From Pseudosporangium ferrugineum (GTDB lineage: Bacteria; Actinomycetota; Actinomycetes; Mycobacteriales; Micromonosporaceae), in assembly GCF_003002065.1 (NCBI RefSeq), contig NZ_PVZG01000003.1, forward strand, positions 62,001 to 126,000: a stretch of DNA of 64,000 nucleotides. Reading direction: 5' to 3'. Positions 17,964 to 26,776 of this stretch are shown here, in pieces; the stretch's first letter is position 1; each line of letters opens with the position of its first letter. Made by a program: the position numbers and the translations under genes. The notes below the pieces were generated by a model, which saw nothing but the letters and a program-made list of their open reading frames with translations, was not told the DNA's origin and did not search any database.

Positions 17964-19577
17964 ATGCGCATCTGTCTGCTCACCGGGGGCGGCTATCCGT
18001 TCCGCCGGGACGCACTCGGCGGCTGGTGCCGGACGCTCGTCGACGGCCTCCCCCGGTTCCGCTTCGACCTCGTCACCGTCACCGACCGCGAACCGCCCGG
18101 CGGACCGGCGTACGCGCTGCCGGGGCACGTGGCGTCCGCGCGTACGGTCGCGCTGTCCCGGGAGACGCCGCGGCGGGAGGGGCGCGACGAGCACGCCACC
18201 GCCGCCGCCTCGCTCGTGTGCGCGGGCCTGGTCACCGAGCAGGACGACGTGTTCGCCCGAGGGCTCATGACCCTGGCCGCCCTGGCCGACAGCGGAACCC
18301 TGACCCCAGGGGCAGCCGGGGCAGCCGGAGCAGCCGGAGCAGCCGGGGCAGCCGGAGCAATAGGGACAACCGGGGCCGCCCGGGCCGGCGGGTGGTCCGC
18401 GACGCGGCCGGACCAGACACCCGCCGGGGCGGGTTCGCCGCTGAATGCCGTACCGCTGGCGGAGGTGCTGCTGGAGGCGTGGCGTTCGGGGCGATCGTCC
18501 GGCGCCGGCGAGCGGCTGCCGCGGCTGAGCCTGCGTGACGCGCGGACGGCGGCCACCCTGCTGCGGCACGCGGCGCGGGCTCTGGCCGTACCGTTGCCGG
18601 AAGTTGATCTTGTGCATTGCGTCGGTGGCACGACCCCGCTGCTGGCGGCGCTGGCCGGGCGGTGGCGGACCGGCACCGCGCTGCTGCTGACCGAGGCCCG
18701 GGCGCCCGTCGCCAAGCTGCGCGCCAACGAGGAACGGCTGTCGCCCGCCGTGCAGACCGTGCTGCGCCGGTTCCGCCGGGCCGTGGCACGCACCGGGTAC
18801 GCCGAAGCCGGCCTGATCGCCCCGCTCAGCGAGTACCACCACGCCTGGGCGCTGCGGCACGGCGCGGAACCGCGACGGCTGGTCCCGGTGCCGGCCGGGG
18901 TCGACCCGCGGGACTTCCCGTGCGCGCCCGAGGCCCGCACCCCGCCGGCGATCGTGTGGGCGGGCACCGGCGGCCCGGAGAGCGGCCTGCGCCTGCTGCT
19001 CGAGGCCTTCACCCGGCTGGCGGTGGCGGTCCCCGGCGCCGTCCTGCACCTGGTCGGGGTGACCGCCGCCCACGAGGACCACTGCGCCGAGCAGGTCGAA
19101 CGTACCGGGCTGGGCCGCGCGATCCGCCTGCACCCGCTGCCCGCCGACCCCCGGGACCGGTACGCCGCCGGCCACGTCGTCGTGCACGTACCCGGGCCGT
19201 CGGACCCGCCGTACCGGTTGATCGAGGCCATGATGTCCGGCCGGGCGGTCGTCGGGGTCGACGTCGGACCGGTCGCGGAGACGCTCGGCGACGCCGGCGT
19301 GGTGGTCCCGGCGCAGGACCCGGCCGCGCTCGCCGAGGCCTGCGCCGGCCTGCTCACCGCGCCGGCCCGGCGCCGCGCCCTGGGCGACGCCGCCCGCCGC
19401 CGCGCCCTCGCGTGCTTCACCGCCGACCGGGTCGTGCGGGTCTACGGCGCGCTCTACACGGACCTCGCCGGGCCGCCGCCCGCGCCGTCCTACGAACTGA
19501 CCCTGGCCGTTCCCGCGCCGCGCGAGGCGCGACCGGCCACCCTGCGCTGGCTCGCCGGAGCCGGGGAGGAACGATGA
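17964..19577 (+). CDS. DUF3492-type family 4 glycosyltransferase (PelF-like)
   Basis: This 537-residue cytoplasmic GT-B enzyme begins MRICLLTGGGYPFRRDALGG WC, the N-terminal pattern of DUF3492 proteins, the domain that defines PelF, the Pel polysaccharide polymerase. The C-terminal Rossmann half has VPVPAGVDPRDF, IVWAGTGGPESGLRLLLEAF and PYRLIEAMMSGRAVVGVDVG, with the family 4 acidic residues (E...E) of the donor site. Residues ~114-131 are a Gly-Ala-Ala repeat encoded by 9-bp units (18307-18360), a loop insertion probably of slippage origin. Its stop overlaps the next ATG (ATGA). The sugar substrate is unknown; UDP-sugar use is inferred from PelF. Confidence 0.85.
   Translation: MRICLLTGGGYPFRRDALGGWCRTLVDGLPRFRFDLVTVTDREPPGGPAYALPGHVASARTVALSRETPRREGRDEHATAAASLVCAGLVTEQDDVFARGLMTLAALADSGTLTPGAAGAAGAAGAAGAAGAIGTTGAARAGGWSATRPDQTPAGAGSPLNAVPLAEVLLEAWRSGRSSGAGERLPRLSLRDARTAATLLRHAARALAVPLPEVDLVHCVGGTTPLLAALAGRWRTGTALLLTEARAPVAKLRANEERLSPAVQTVLRRFRRAVARTGYAEAGLIAPLSEYHHAWALRHGAEPRRLVPVPAGVDPRDFPCAPEARTPPAIVWAGTGGPESGLRLLLEAFTRLAVAVPGAVLHLVGVTAAHEDHCAEQVERTGLGRAIRLHPLPADPRDRYAAGHVVVHVPGPSDPPYRLIEAMMSGRAVVGVDVGPVAETLGDAGVVVPAQDPAALAEACAGLLTAPARRRALGDAARRRALACFTADRVVRVYGALYTDLAGPPPAPSYELTLAVPAPREARPATLRWLAGAGEER
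18307..18360. repeat. In-frame 9-bp tandem repeat coding Gly-Ala-Ala
   Basis: Six consecutive 9-bp units of the type GCAGCCGGA/GCAGCCGGG encode (AAG)n inside the DUF3492 glycosyltransferase. The unit is similar in size to the intergenic 9-bp array at 15841-16011. Confidence 0.8.
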
Positions 19578-20743
19578 CCGTCGATCTCGCCCTCCGGGGC
19601 GGCACCCTGCGCGCCCCCGCCCTGGGCTCCACGCTGCTGCGATGCGCGCTCTACCTGGGCCCGCTGAGCGTCGCCGTCGCGGCGGCCCGGCCGCTGAGCA
19701 GGGTCGCCTGGCCGGTGCCCATCGGCACGCTGCTGCTCGGCTGGAGCGTCGCCCACGCCGTCGCCGGCGTCGGCGCCCTCGTCGCCCGCCGGTCCGGCCG
19801 CGGCCCGGCCGCCCGGCTGGTCGCGCTCGCCTTCGCCGCCGCGGCCGCCGTCTGGGTCGCGGTCGTCGGGGTCGCCCCCGCCGGCCTGGTCGGACCCGGG
19901 CGGCTGCCGGCCGTCGCGGTGGGTCTCTGCGGCCTTCTTTCCCTCGGTACGGTCACAGCCGCGCTGGTCACCCGCACGGAAGCCGCAGTGGTCCGATGGA
20001 GCCTGCCGTGCTGGCTGCTCGCGGCGGTGAGCATCGCCGGCACGGTCGGCGACACGCTCGCGCAGCGGGTGCCGGTGACCCTGCTGCTGCCGATCGTCGT
20101 GGGCATCGCCGCCGCCCGCGCGTTCCGGCCCGCGTTCGGCGCCTCGCCGGTGGGCCGGCTGCGCCCCGGGGACCTGCGTCACGGCGCCGTGCGGCTGCTG
20201 CTCGGTGCCGCCCAGGCGACCTGCGTGGCGCTGCTGTGGCGCGCCGGGCCGCCGACCGCCACCTCCCCCGCCGTGCTGCCGCTGCTGGCCGCCGGTCCGG
20301 TGCTGGAGGCGCTGATCGGCTGGCACCGGCGGCAGGTCGACGCGGGGCTCGACGCGGCCGAGAGCGACGAGGAATTCCGTACGCACCTCGGCGGCGTGAC
20401 CGTGGTGACCGTCGCCGCCCTGGTGCCGCCCCTCGCCGCCGGGATCGCCGTGGCCGTGGCCGCGTACCGGCTCCCCGTCGGCACGGCCGGGGTGCTCGAG
20501 TTCGCCGGCGGGATCCTGCTCAGCGGCGTCCTCGCGATCACCCTGCTGCTCGGCTGGCGCGGGCGTACCGGGGTGGCCACCCTGCTCGCCGCCGCGCCGC
20601 CGGCCGCCGCCCTCGCCGTGCCGCTCGTGCCGGCGCTGCCGCCGGACCCGCTGCCCACCGTCGTCGTCATCCTGGCGGCGACCCACCTGGCCGGCCTGCT
20701 CCTCGTCGCCCGCACCGCCGCAGACCCCCGGAGGATGTCGTGA
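19574..20743 (+). CDS. Polytopic membrane protein (candidate PelG-like exporter)
   Basis: This 389-residue protein is almost entirely hydrophobic, with about ten to twelve predicted transmembrane segments, for example TLLRCALYLGPLSVAVAAAR near the N-terminus and LAITLLLGW and TVVVILAATHLAGLLLVA near the C-terminus. A central cytoplasmic loop contains WHRRQVDAGLDAAESDEEFR. It overlaps the glycosyltransferase by ATGA and the following gene by GTGA, so the three proteins are made together. By position it corresponds to PelG (membrane exporter next to PelF), but it is shorter and I cannot show homology from sequence alone. A transporter of the product made by the upstream enzyme is the best reading. 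Confidence 0.7.
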   Translation: MTVDLALRGGTLRAPALGSTLLRCALYLGPLSVAVAAARPLSRVAWPVPIGTLLLGWSVAHAVAGVGALVARRSGRGPAARLVALAFAAAAAVWVAVVGVAPAGLVGPGRLPAVAVGLCGLLSLGTVTAALVTRTEAAVVRWSLPCWLLAAVSIAGTVGDTLAQRVPVTLLLPIVVGIAAARAFRPAFGASPVGRLRPGDLRHGAVRLLLGAAQATCVALLWRAGPPTATSPAVLPLLAAGPVLEALIGWHRRQVDAGLDAAESDEEFRTHLGGVTVVTVAALVPPLAAGIAVAVAAYRLPVGTAGVLEFAGGILLSGVLAITLLLGWRGRTGVATLLAAAPPAAALAVPLVPALPPDPLPTVVVILAATHLAGLLLVARTAADPRRMS

Positions 20744-21309
20744 AGACCCTGTTCCCCCCGTACGCGCACCCGTCGCCGGAGCTCCCCGTCGACGCCGACA
20801 CCTGGATCGTGCAGGAACGGCCGGGCCCGCGCCGCTCGGCACACCAGCGGCTCGGCCGGATCGATCTCGACTGGGGCGGGCGTTCGCTGGCCGACGTGCT
20901 CGCCGACGTGGACGAGTGGCGGGCGGACGGGGTCGAGGGCCTGTTCCTGGACCGGGCGCCGGCCGGGTCGGGCGGCGTCGGGCCGGTGGCGCTGACCGTA
21001 CGGCTGGCCGCCCGGCGCGGGCTCCACCGGGTGGTGCTCAACCCGGGCGTGCCCACCCATCCGCTCTACCGGGACCTGGGCGTGCGGATCTGCACGTTCG
21101 ACGGGCCGTGGTCGGCGTACCAGGGCTGGGACGGCGACGGGGTACGCCCCGGCGACGGCCACCTGGTGCACGGCGTCCCGTCCACGCTGCTCACCGCCGC
21201 CCGGCGCCTGATGGGCCGCCGCGGCGCCGGGTTCGGGCTGGCCACCGACGCCGGCCCGTACGTCAGCGCAGTGGCTTCCGGGGGCGCGGCTGACAGCGCG
21301 GACAGCTGA
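20740..21309 (+). CDS. Spherulin-4 (GH135/GH114-like) TIM-barrel protein
   Basis: This 189-residue protein shows the spherulation-specific family 4 pattern: [11 protein letters not shown] at the N-terminus, [19 protein letters not shown] in the middle, then [20 protein letters not shown] and TFDGPW toward the end. Members (Sph3, GH135) and the related PelA hydrolase domain (GH166) cleave alpha-linked galactosaminoglycans (family knowledge). Two oddities: the usual acidic residue after the FLD Asp is Arg here, and there is no signal peptide, so activity and location are open. GTG start overlaps the previous stop. Its last 47 bp overlap the end of mutM in convergent orientation. Confidence 0.75.
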   Translation: MKTLFPPYAHPSPELPVDADTWIVQERPGPRRSAHQRLGRIDLDWGGRSLADVLADVDEWRADGVEGLFLDRAPAGSGGVGPVALTVRLAARRGLHRVVLNPGVPTHPLYRDLGVRICTFDGPWSAYQGWDGDGVRPGDGHLVHGVPSTLLTAARRLMGRRGAGFGLATDAGPYVSAVASGGAADSADS

Positions 21310-22117
21310 ACGACGAGCGGTTCATGAACTGCTCCCGGCGGATGGGCGTGCCGCAGCGGTGGCACGGCTCGCCCTCCCGCCCGTACGCGTTCAGCGCCCG
21401 GTCGAAGTACCCGCTCTCCCCGTTGACGTTGACGTAGAGGGCGTCGAAGCTCGTGCCGCCCGCCACGATCGCCTCGCCCAGCACGTCGCGTACGTCCGCC
21501 AGAAGCCGGCGGACCACCGGCCTGGTCAGGGCGTCCGTCGCCCGGGTGCCGTGCAGCCGCACCCGCCACAGGGCCTCGTCGGCGTAGATGTTGCCCACCC
21601 CGGAGATCAGCGTCTGGTCCAGCAGCGCGCGCTTGACCTCGGTGTGCTTGCGCCGCAGCGCCGCGACGAAGCCCTCGTCGTCGAAGGCCGGATCCATCGG
21701 GTCGCGGGCGATGTGCGCGATCTCGGCCGGCAGCTCCGCCCCGCTCTCGCTGACGGACAGGCCGCCGAACGTGCGCTGGTCGACGAAGCGCAGCTCCGGC
21801 CCGTCGTCGTCGAACCCGATCCGGACCCTCAGGTGCACCTCGTCCGGCGCGTCCGCGGGCTGCATCAGCAGCTGCCCGCTCATGCCGAGGTGGGCGATGA
21901 TCGCGTCCCCGGAGTCGAGCGGCAGCCACAGGTATTTGCCGCGGCGGGAGACGCCGGTGACCGTACGCCCGGCGAGCACGGCCGCGAAGTGCCCGTCGCC
22001 GGGCAGGTGCCGGCGGATGGCGCGGGGGTGGCGCACCTCCACCGCGTCGATGCGCCGGCCGGCCACCCACTTGGCCAGGCCCTGGCGGACGGTCTCGACC
22101 TCGGGCAGCTCAGGCAT
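21263..22117 (-). CDS. mutM: Formamidopyrimidine-DNA glycosylase (Fpg/MutM)
   Basis: This 284-residue base-excision repair glycosylase/AP lyase removes 8-oxoguanine and FapyG. It begins [18 protein letters not shown], with the catalytic P2 (after Met removal P1) and E3. [22 protein letters not shown], the [15 protein letters not shown] helix-two-turn-helix, and the C-terminal zinc finger [17 protein letters not shown]...CPRC are all intact. It is 10 bp downstream of the membrane mannosyltransferase-like gene and belongs to the rpmF-plsX-rnc-mutM cluster. Confidence 0.96.
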   Translation of the reverse strand: MPELPEVETVRQGLAKWVAGRRIDAVEVRHPRAIRRHLPGDGHFAAVLAGRTVTGVSRRGKYLWLPLDSGDAIIAHLGMSGQLLMQPADAPDEVHLRVRIGFDDDGPELRFVDQRTFGGLSVSESGAELPAEIAHIARDPMDPAFDDEGFVAALRRKHTEVKRALLDQTLISGVGNIYADEALWRVRLHGTRATDALTRPVVRRLLADVRDVLGEAIVAGGTSFDALYVNVNGESGYFDRALNAYGREGEPCHRCGTPIRREQFMNRSSFSCPRCQPRPRKPLR

Positions 22118-22127
22118 CGGGCGTTCC

Positions 22128-23315
22128 TCAGATGGTGTAGGGCCACACCGCGACCATGTACGCGCCGTACCAGAGGCCGAAGGCGGCCCAGGCGGCGATC
22201 GCCAGGATTGCGACGCGGGGACGGGCGCGGCCGGCGGCGACGACCGCCGGCAGGAGCGTCAACAGTACGGGCAGCAGCAGCCGCGGCTTCGAGTGGTAGT
22301 AGCCGGCCTGGCCGTACACGAGCACCATCGCGACCACCCCGTAGACGGCCAGCGGCAGCCACGGCCGGCCGGCCAGCGCGACCCCCGCGGCGACCGCGGC
22401 GGCGACCAGGATCAGCGCCACGCTCATCGGCACCCAGCCGTCGCCGGTGGTCAGGGTGTCGCCGAGGAAGGTCAGGATGCTGCTGCCGAAGTCGAAGGCC
22501 GTGCCCCACTCCGCCGCCTGGATCTTGAACCAGGCGTCCGCCTCGCCGACCCGCCACCCGACCCAGCCGAGGAACGCCGGCACGCCGGCCAGCGCGACGG
22601 CGGCGGCGGTCAGCGGCTGCCACTTCTTCGCCGGATCCTCCCGGACGGCCAGGATCGCGGCGACGGCGAGCGCCACCGCGGCCGCGGCGCCGGTCGGCCG
22701 GGTCAGCGCGCAGGCCAGGCCGAGCAGGCCCGCCGCCCACCACACCCGGCGGTGGGCGGCCACCAGCATGCCGGCGACCAGCGCGATGAACAGGCTCTCC
22801 GAGTACGCCATCGACAGCACCACCGACATCGGGGCGGTGCAGCAGATCACCACGAGGGCGTATCCGGAGCGGCGCCCGTACAGGGTGGTGCCGAGCAGGT
22901 GCAGGGCGACCGCCGCGCCCAGCGACGCCAGCCAGCTCACCGCCAGGGCGGCGCTGCCCGGGTCGAGGCCGAGGTGGGACAGGCCGCGGATCAGCAGCGG
23001 GTAGAGGGGGAAGAACGCCAGCTCGTTGCCTTCGAGCTCGCCGCCCTGGCCGTACGTGTAACCCTGCGGATAGCCGGCGGCGGCCCGCAGGAACCAGCCG
23101 CCGTCCCAGATCAGCAGGTTGCTGCGCAGGCCGGCCGGCTGCTCGGTGGCCCGGTCGAGGCCGACGAGCAGGAGGAGCTGGACGATGCGGGACACCGCGA
23201 GGATGCCGGCCGCCGTGACGATGCCGTTCCAGCCTCCGGCCCGCTCCCACAGGCCCTCGGCGGGCCGGTCGGCGGGCGGTGCTGCCACGTCCGGGTCGGG
23301 AGCCGCCACGCTCAC
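22128..23315 (-). CDS. PIG-V-like membrane mannosyltransferase family protein
   Basis: This 395-residue integral membrane protein has about nine hydrophobic segments. The first external loop carries [18 protein letters not shown], the WDxxW signature with conserved Asp of the PIG-V/GT-C group, and further [16 protein letters not shown] and [15 protein letters not shown]. Actinobacterial members are thought to transfer mannose from polyprenyl-phosphate-mannose, but the acceptor is unknown. I chose the GTG that overlaps the rnc stop (GTGA) because the longer frame upstream is an Arg-rich out-of-frame reading of rnc. The gene is an extra member between rnc and mutM. Confidence 0.8.
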   Translation of the reverse strand: MSVAAPDPDVAAPPADRPAEGLWERAGGWNGIVTAAGILAVSRIVQLLLLVGLDRATEQPAGLRSNLLIWDGGWFLRAAAGYPQGYTYGQGGELEGNELAFFPLYPLLIRGLSHLGLDPGSAALAVSWLASLGAAVALHLLGTTLYGRRSGYALVVICCTAPMSVVLSMAYSESLFIALVAGMLVAAHRRVWWAAGLLGLACALTRPTGAAAAVALAVAAILAVREDPAKKWQPLTAAAVALAGVPAFLGWVGWRVGEADAWFKIQAAEWGTAFDFGSSILTFLGDTLTTGDGWVPMSVALILVAAAVAAGVALAGRPWLPLAVYGVVAMVLVYGQAGYYHSKPRLLLPVLLTLLPAVVAAGRARPRVAILAIAAWAAFGLWYGAYMVAVWPYTI

Positions 23316-24133
23316 CGGCCGGCGGCGCTTCTGTCGTCGGTGCTCTCGCTGTTGCCGGCTTCCTCGTCTTCGACGTGGCCGCCGCCGGCGACCGCGGGCG
23401 GCGGGGTCTCGGCCTCGGCGCGCTCGGTCAGGGTCCGCCACGCCGCCGCGGCGGCGCGCTGCTCCGCCTGCTTCTTGCTGCGCCCGTCGGAACCGCCGTA
23501 GCGCTCCCCGGCCACGACCACCCAGGCGGTGAAGGTCTTGGCATGGTCCGGCCCGGCGTCGTCGATCACATAATCGGGTACGCCCAGCCCGAGCGCCGCC
23601 GTCAGCTCCTGCAGGCTGGTCTTCCAGTCCAGCGCCGCGCCCCGGCCGGCCGACTCGGCCATCAGCGGGTCGAACAGGCGGTGGATGACCTCGCCCGCGG
23701 TGTCCAGCCCGTGCTCGAGGTAGATCGCCCCGAGCAGCGCCTCCAGGGTGTCGGCCAGGATGCTCGCCTTGTCCCGGCCGCCGGTCGTCTCCTCGCCCTT
23801 GCCGAGCAGCAGGTGCGGGCCGAGACCCTGCGGGCCGAGCGTACGGGCGACGTCGGCGAGCGCGTGCATGTTGACCACGCTGGCGCGCAGCTTGGCGAGC
23901 TGGCCCTCGGGCAGGTCGGGGTGGTTGTGGAACAGCGCCGAGGTGATGACCACGCCCAGCACCGAGTCGCCCAGGAACTCCAGGCGCTCGTTGGTGGGCA
24001 GCCCGCCGTTCTCGTACGCGTACGAGCGGTGCGTGAGGGCCCGCTCGAGCAGGTCGGGCTCCAGCGGCACGCCGAAGGCCTCCTCGAGCGGCTCGGTCGA
24101 GGGCCGCGGCCGCCGCCTGTCGTTACTGCTCAT
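23312..24133 (-). CDS. rnc: Ribonuclease III
   Basis: This 273-residue double-stranded RNA endonuclease has an N-terminal RNase III domain with [17 protein letters not shown] (signature, catalytic Glu/Asp) and [15 protein letters not shown] (second acidic pair), then a C-terminal double-stranded RNA-binding domain (~185-255) with [20 protein letters not shown] and [20 protein letters not shown] 20-residue acidic tail is poorly conserved. It overlaps plsX upstream (ATGA) and the PIG-V-like gene downstream, so translation is coupled. Confidence 0.96.
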   Translation of the reverse strand: MSSNDRRRPRPSTEPLEEAFGVPLEPDLLERALTHRSYAYENGGLPTNERLEFLGDSVLGVVITSALFHNHPDLPEGQLAKLRASVVNMHALADVARTLGPQGLGPHLLLGKGEETTGGRDKASILADTLEALLGAIYLEHGLDTAGEVIHRLFDPLMAESAGRGAALDWKTSLQELTAALGLGVPDYVIDDAGPDHAKTFTAWVVVAGERYGGSDGRSKKQAEQRAAAAAWRTLTERAEAETPPPAVAGGGHVEDEEAGNSESTDDRSAAGR

Positions 24134-25245
24134 GAACCACCTCTTGGGCTCTGCGGATCGGGATCCGTGATCAAGTCGGCTATGGCCGGGACGGCGGCCC
24201 GGCGATGCAGGGAGGCGGCGAGCCCGATGCCCGCGGCGATGTCGGCACCGGACGCGGCGCCGTGACAGACGACCACGGTCCCGCCGACCCCGAGCAGCAC
24301 GGCGGCCCGCGCCTCGTCAGCGCCACCGTTCCCATGCCCGGCGTCCCGCCGGCCATCTGGCCGGGCGTCTTGCCGGGCGGGTTCCGGGGTGGGGGTGCCG
24401 AGGAGGGCGTAGGCCGTTTCGAGGCCCTTGAGCAGGACGTTGCCGGTGAAGCCGTCGGTCACGATCACGTCGGCGGCGCCGCCGGTCACCACGTCGTTGC
24501 CCTCGACGAGGCCGACGTAGCGGCCGGCGCCCGGCAGCTCGAGGCCCGCGAGGACGGCGGGGGCGGCGCGGCGCAGGCGGTCGCCCTTCCCACGCTCGGT
24601 GCCGATGGTGAGCAGGCCAACGCGCGGGGCCGCGATCCCGTGCACGGTCGAGGCGTACGCGGCCCCGAGGCGGGCATGCATGGCGAGGGTGGCTTCGTCG
24701 GGGTCGACGGACGAACCCACGTCGAGCAGGACGAGCCGGCCGGCGGCGCTGGGCAGCACGGCGGTGAGGGCGGGACGGCGTACGCCGGGCCAGCGGCCGA
24801 GGCCGAGCGCGGCGGAGGTGACCGTGGCGCCGGTGTTGCCGGCGGACAGGACGGCGTCGGCGAGCCCCTGCGCGACGGCCAGCACGGCCGTACGGACACC
24901 GGACTCGACGCTGCTCACGTCGCGTTCGTCGACGTACGGGCCGGTGGGGGCGGCGACGGCCCGGACCCGCGTACGGTCGCCCGGGCCCAGGGCGGCCAGA
25001 ACCGCGTCGGCCGCTTCCACCGGGCCGACGAGCAGCAGCTGAAGGGTCGGATCGGCCTGGCAGGCGCGCAGAGCGCCGTCAACCACGACGGCGGGAGCTT
25101 GGTCCCCGCCGAGGAGGTCGACGGCGATCCGCGCGGTGCCCGGCTCCCGCGCAGCCCCGGCCTCGCGGCCGGACTGCGTCGGGTTCGGGGCACCGGACGT
25201 TCGCCGCTGCTCAGGCTCGACCCGCCCGATGATCGGGCGTGTCAC
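24130..25245 (-). CDS. plsX: Phosphate acyltransferase PlsX
   Basis: PlsX converts acyl-ACP to acyl-phosphate for phospholipid synthesis. The core starts [22 protein letters not shown] (~38-58) and continues with [43 protein letters not shown] and [17 protein letters not shown], all family landmarks. The protein is 371 residues with a 37-residue N-terminal extension rich in Arg/Pro; the GTG at 25245 is the only candidate start downstream of rpmF, although GAGGA abuts it with no spacing. An Arg/Asp/Gly-rich insertion ([17 protein letters not shown]) interrupts the C-terminal third. Overlaps rnc by ATGA. Confidence 0.9.
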   Translation of the reverse strand: MTRPIIGRVEPEQRRTSGAPNPTQSGREAGAAREPGTARIAVDLLGGDQAPAVVVDGALRACQADPTLQLLLVGPVEAADAVLAALGPGDRTRVRAVAAPTGPYVDERDVSSVESGVRTAVLAVAQGLADAVLSAGNTGATVTSAALGLGRWPGVRRPALTAVLPSAAGRLVLLDVGSSVDPDEATLAMHARLGAAYASTVHGIAAPRVGLLTIGTERGKGDRLRRAAPAVLAGLELPGAGRYVGLVEGNDVVTGGAADVIVTDGFTGNVLLKGLETAYALLGTPTPEPARQDARPDGRRDAGHGNGGADEARAAVLLGVGGTVVVCHGAASGADIAAGIGLAASLHRRAAVPAIADLITDPDPQSPRGGS

Positions 25246-25255
25246 TCCTCGAGGC

Positions 25256-25429
25256 TCAGACCTCGAGGACCTGACGGCCGTTGTAGGTGCCGCAGACCGA
25301 GCAGGCGGTGTGCGGCAGCTTCGGCGACTTGCACTGGGGGCACGCGACGGTCGAGACCGCGGTCGCCTTCCAGTTCGCCCGGCGGGACCGGGTGTTGCTG
25401 CGCGACATCTTGCGCTTCGGGACGGCCAC
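25256..25429 (-). CDS. rpmF: 50S ribosomal protein L32
   Basis: A 57-residue L32: VAVPKRKMSRSNTRSRRANW then KATAVSTVACPQCKSPKLPH and CSVCGTYNGRQVLEV. Two CxxC pairs (C30/C33 and C43/C46 region) form the zinc ribbon, so this is the zinc-binding C+ form. The GTG start is the family start. It lies 5 bp after the DUF177 gene and 10 bp before plsX, the common bacterial arrangement. Confidence 0.96.
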   Translation of the reverse strand: MAVPKRKMSRSNTRSRRANWKATAVSTVACPQCKSPKLPHTACSVCGTYNGRQVLEV

Positions 25430-25434
25430 GGTAC

Positions 25435-26043
25435 CTACTCCTCGATCCGATTTTGCGGGTCTTGCGGCGAAGCCACCGTAGGCGACTCCGCGTTTGACAG
25501 GTTGCGCAGGGCGGCCCAGCGCGCGTCGATCTCCTCGTGGCTGTGATCGGCCGGGAGGTCGTCGAAGTGCACCCCGCACTCGGGGCACAACCCTGGGCAG
25601 TCGGGCCGGCAGACCGGGTTGGTCGGCAACGTGAGCACCACCGCGTCACGGACCGCCGGTTCCAGGTCCAGCAGGTCGCCCTGCATCCGGCCCACCTCGT
25701 CCTCGTCCGTCGTCTCCTCCGTGGTGCTGTCCGCGTACGCGTACAGCTCCGCGATGGGAACGTCGAACGGCTCCGAGATCTCGTTGAGGCAGCGCCCGCA
25801 CTCACCCGAGAGTGAGCCGCGCACGTTGCCGCTGACGTACACGCCCTCGGAGACCGACGTCATGCTCAGATCGAGCTCGAGGTCGGAGCCCTCGGGCACC
25901 GAGATCAGCTCAAGACCGAGGTCCGCCGGTGCCGGGACGACCCGCTTGAGGGCACGCGTCGCCCCAGGCTGGCGCGGGAGCTTCGTCGTGTCGACGACCA
26001 GCGGCTGCCTGGGATCGAGGTGGCTCTGCGGAGACTTGGGCAT
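25435..26043 (-). CDS. DUF177 (YceD-like) 23S rRNA accumulation protein
   Basis: This 202-residue protein belongs to the DUF177/YceD family, always found next to rpmF and linked to 23S rRNA accumulation in other bacteria. Visible elements are the N-terminal LVVDTTKLPRQPGATRALKR, the RGSLSGECGRCLNEISEPF motif with a CxxC, an acidic middle (STTEETTDEDEVGRMQGDLL) and the Cys-rich PVCRPDCPGLCPECGVHFDD, which would bind zinc. ATG start; 144 bp separate it from the SepIVA-like gene, with a hairpin in between. Confidence 0.9.
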   Translation of the reverse strand: MPKSPQSHLDPRQPLVVDTTKLPRQPGATRALKRVVPAPADLGLELISVPEGSDLELDLSMTSVSEGVYVSGNVRGSLSGECGRCLNEISEPFDVPIAELYAYADSTTEETTDEDEVGRMQGDLLDLEPAVRDAVVLTLPTNPVCRPDCPGLCPECGVHFDDLPADHSHEEIDARWAALRNLSNAESPTVASPQDPQNRIEE

Positions 26044-26131
26044 CGTGATTCCTCAGCCTTGGGAAGGCCGACAGGAAAGGTTACCTGAGCAGCGGCCGTA
26101 GCGTCGAATCGCCCCCGGGCCGGGGGCGGGT

Positions 26132-26167
26132 CCCGCACCGGGCGGGCGAACCCGCCGCGGGTGCGGG
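26132..26167. terminator. GC-rich nested hairpin after the SepIVA-like gene
   Basis: CCCGCACC (26132-26139) pairs with GGTGCGGG (from 26160), enclosing an inner GGCGGG/CCCGCC stem with a CGAA tetraloop. It lies 20 bp downstream of the SepIVA-like stop on the minus strand. There is no U-run, so it may be a Rho-type or partial terminator before the DUF177-rpmF operon. Confidence 0.55.
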
Positions 26168-26187
26168 CAGGTCCCGGCCCGGCCGGG

Positions 26188-26685
26188 TCAGAAGGGCAGT
26201 GGGCGCTCGGCGTCCTCGCCCTGGAAGGTGCCGATCTCGCGCAGCGCGTGCATCTTGTCGCGGCCACGCTCTATCGACGACAGGGCCCGGGTGAGGAACT
26301 GCTCGAAGTTCGCCAGCGCGGTGTCGACGTAGTCGTCGACCTCCTCGCGCAGGCGCTGGGCCTCGGCGCGGGCCTCGGCGATGATCCGGGCGCCCTCGTG
26401 CTCGGCCGAGACGGTGATCTCGTTCACCGACACCAGGCGGGCGTGTTCCGTCTCGCCCTCGCTGATGATCCGGTCGGCCTCCCGCTTGCCGGCATCGATG
26501 ATCTTGTCGCGCTCCTCCAGGAGGGCGACGGCCCGGCGCAGGTCGCCCGGCAGTTCGGAACGCAGCTCGTCGAGGAGCGCCACCATCTCGGCCCGGTCGA
26601 ACATGAAGTTGGTCCGCGACATCGGGACCGACCGTGCCTGCTCCACCATGGAGATGATCTCGTCGATGCGGTCGAGCGGATCCAC
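26188..26685 (-). CDS. SepIVA-like (DivIVA-related) coiled-coil septum protein
   Basis: This ~165-residue protein is mostly coiled coil: VDPLDRIDEIISMVEQARSV, AEMVALLDELRSELPGDLRR, then long charged helices to ALSSIERGRDKMHAL. It occupies the same position as mycobacterial SepIVA (beside DUF177, rnc and fpg), a DivIVA-type protein needed for cell division; the orthology is inferred from position and coiled-coil pattern. The GTG giving VDPLDRID has GAGG 5 nt upstream and is preferred; the frame extends to 26712. The C-terminus IGTFQGEDAERPLPF is unstructured. Confidence 0.8.
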   Translation of the reverse strand: MDPLDRIDEIISMVEQARSVPMSRTNFMFDRAEMVALLDELRSELPGDLRRAVALLEERDKIIDAGKREADRIISEGETEHARLVSVNEITVSAEHEGARIIAEARAEAQRLREEVDDYVDTALANFEQFLTRALSSIERGRDKMHALREIGTFQGEDAERPLPF

Positions 26686-26776
26686 CGGCGCCTCACTCCT
26701 GTCAGCTCGCACTCACGCTGAGTGGTGCGATCACGTTACTGCCGAACCCGGCGACGAGCCCGCGAAGGCCACGCCG

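Noticed and set aside
22128..23441. Longer N-terminus for the PIG-V-like protein
   Set aside because: The extra 42 residues are an out-of-frame, Arg-rich reading of rnc; the GTG overlapping the rnc stop is a better start.
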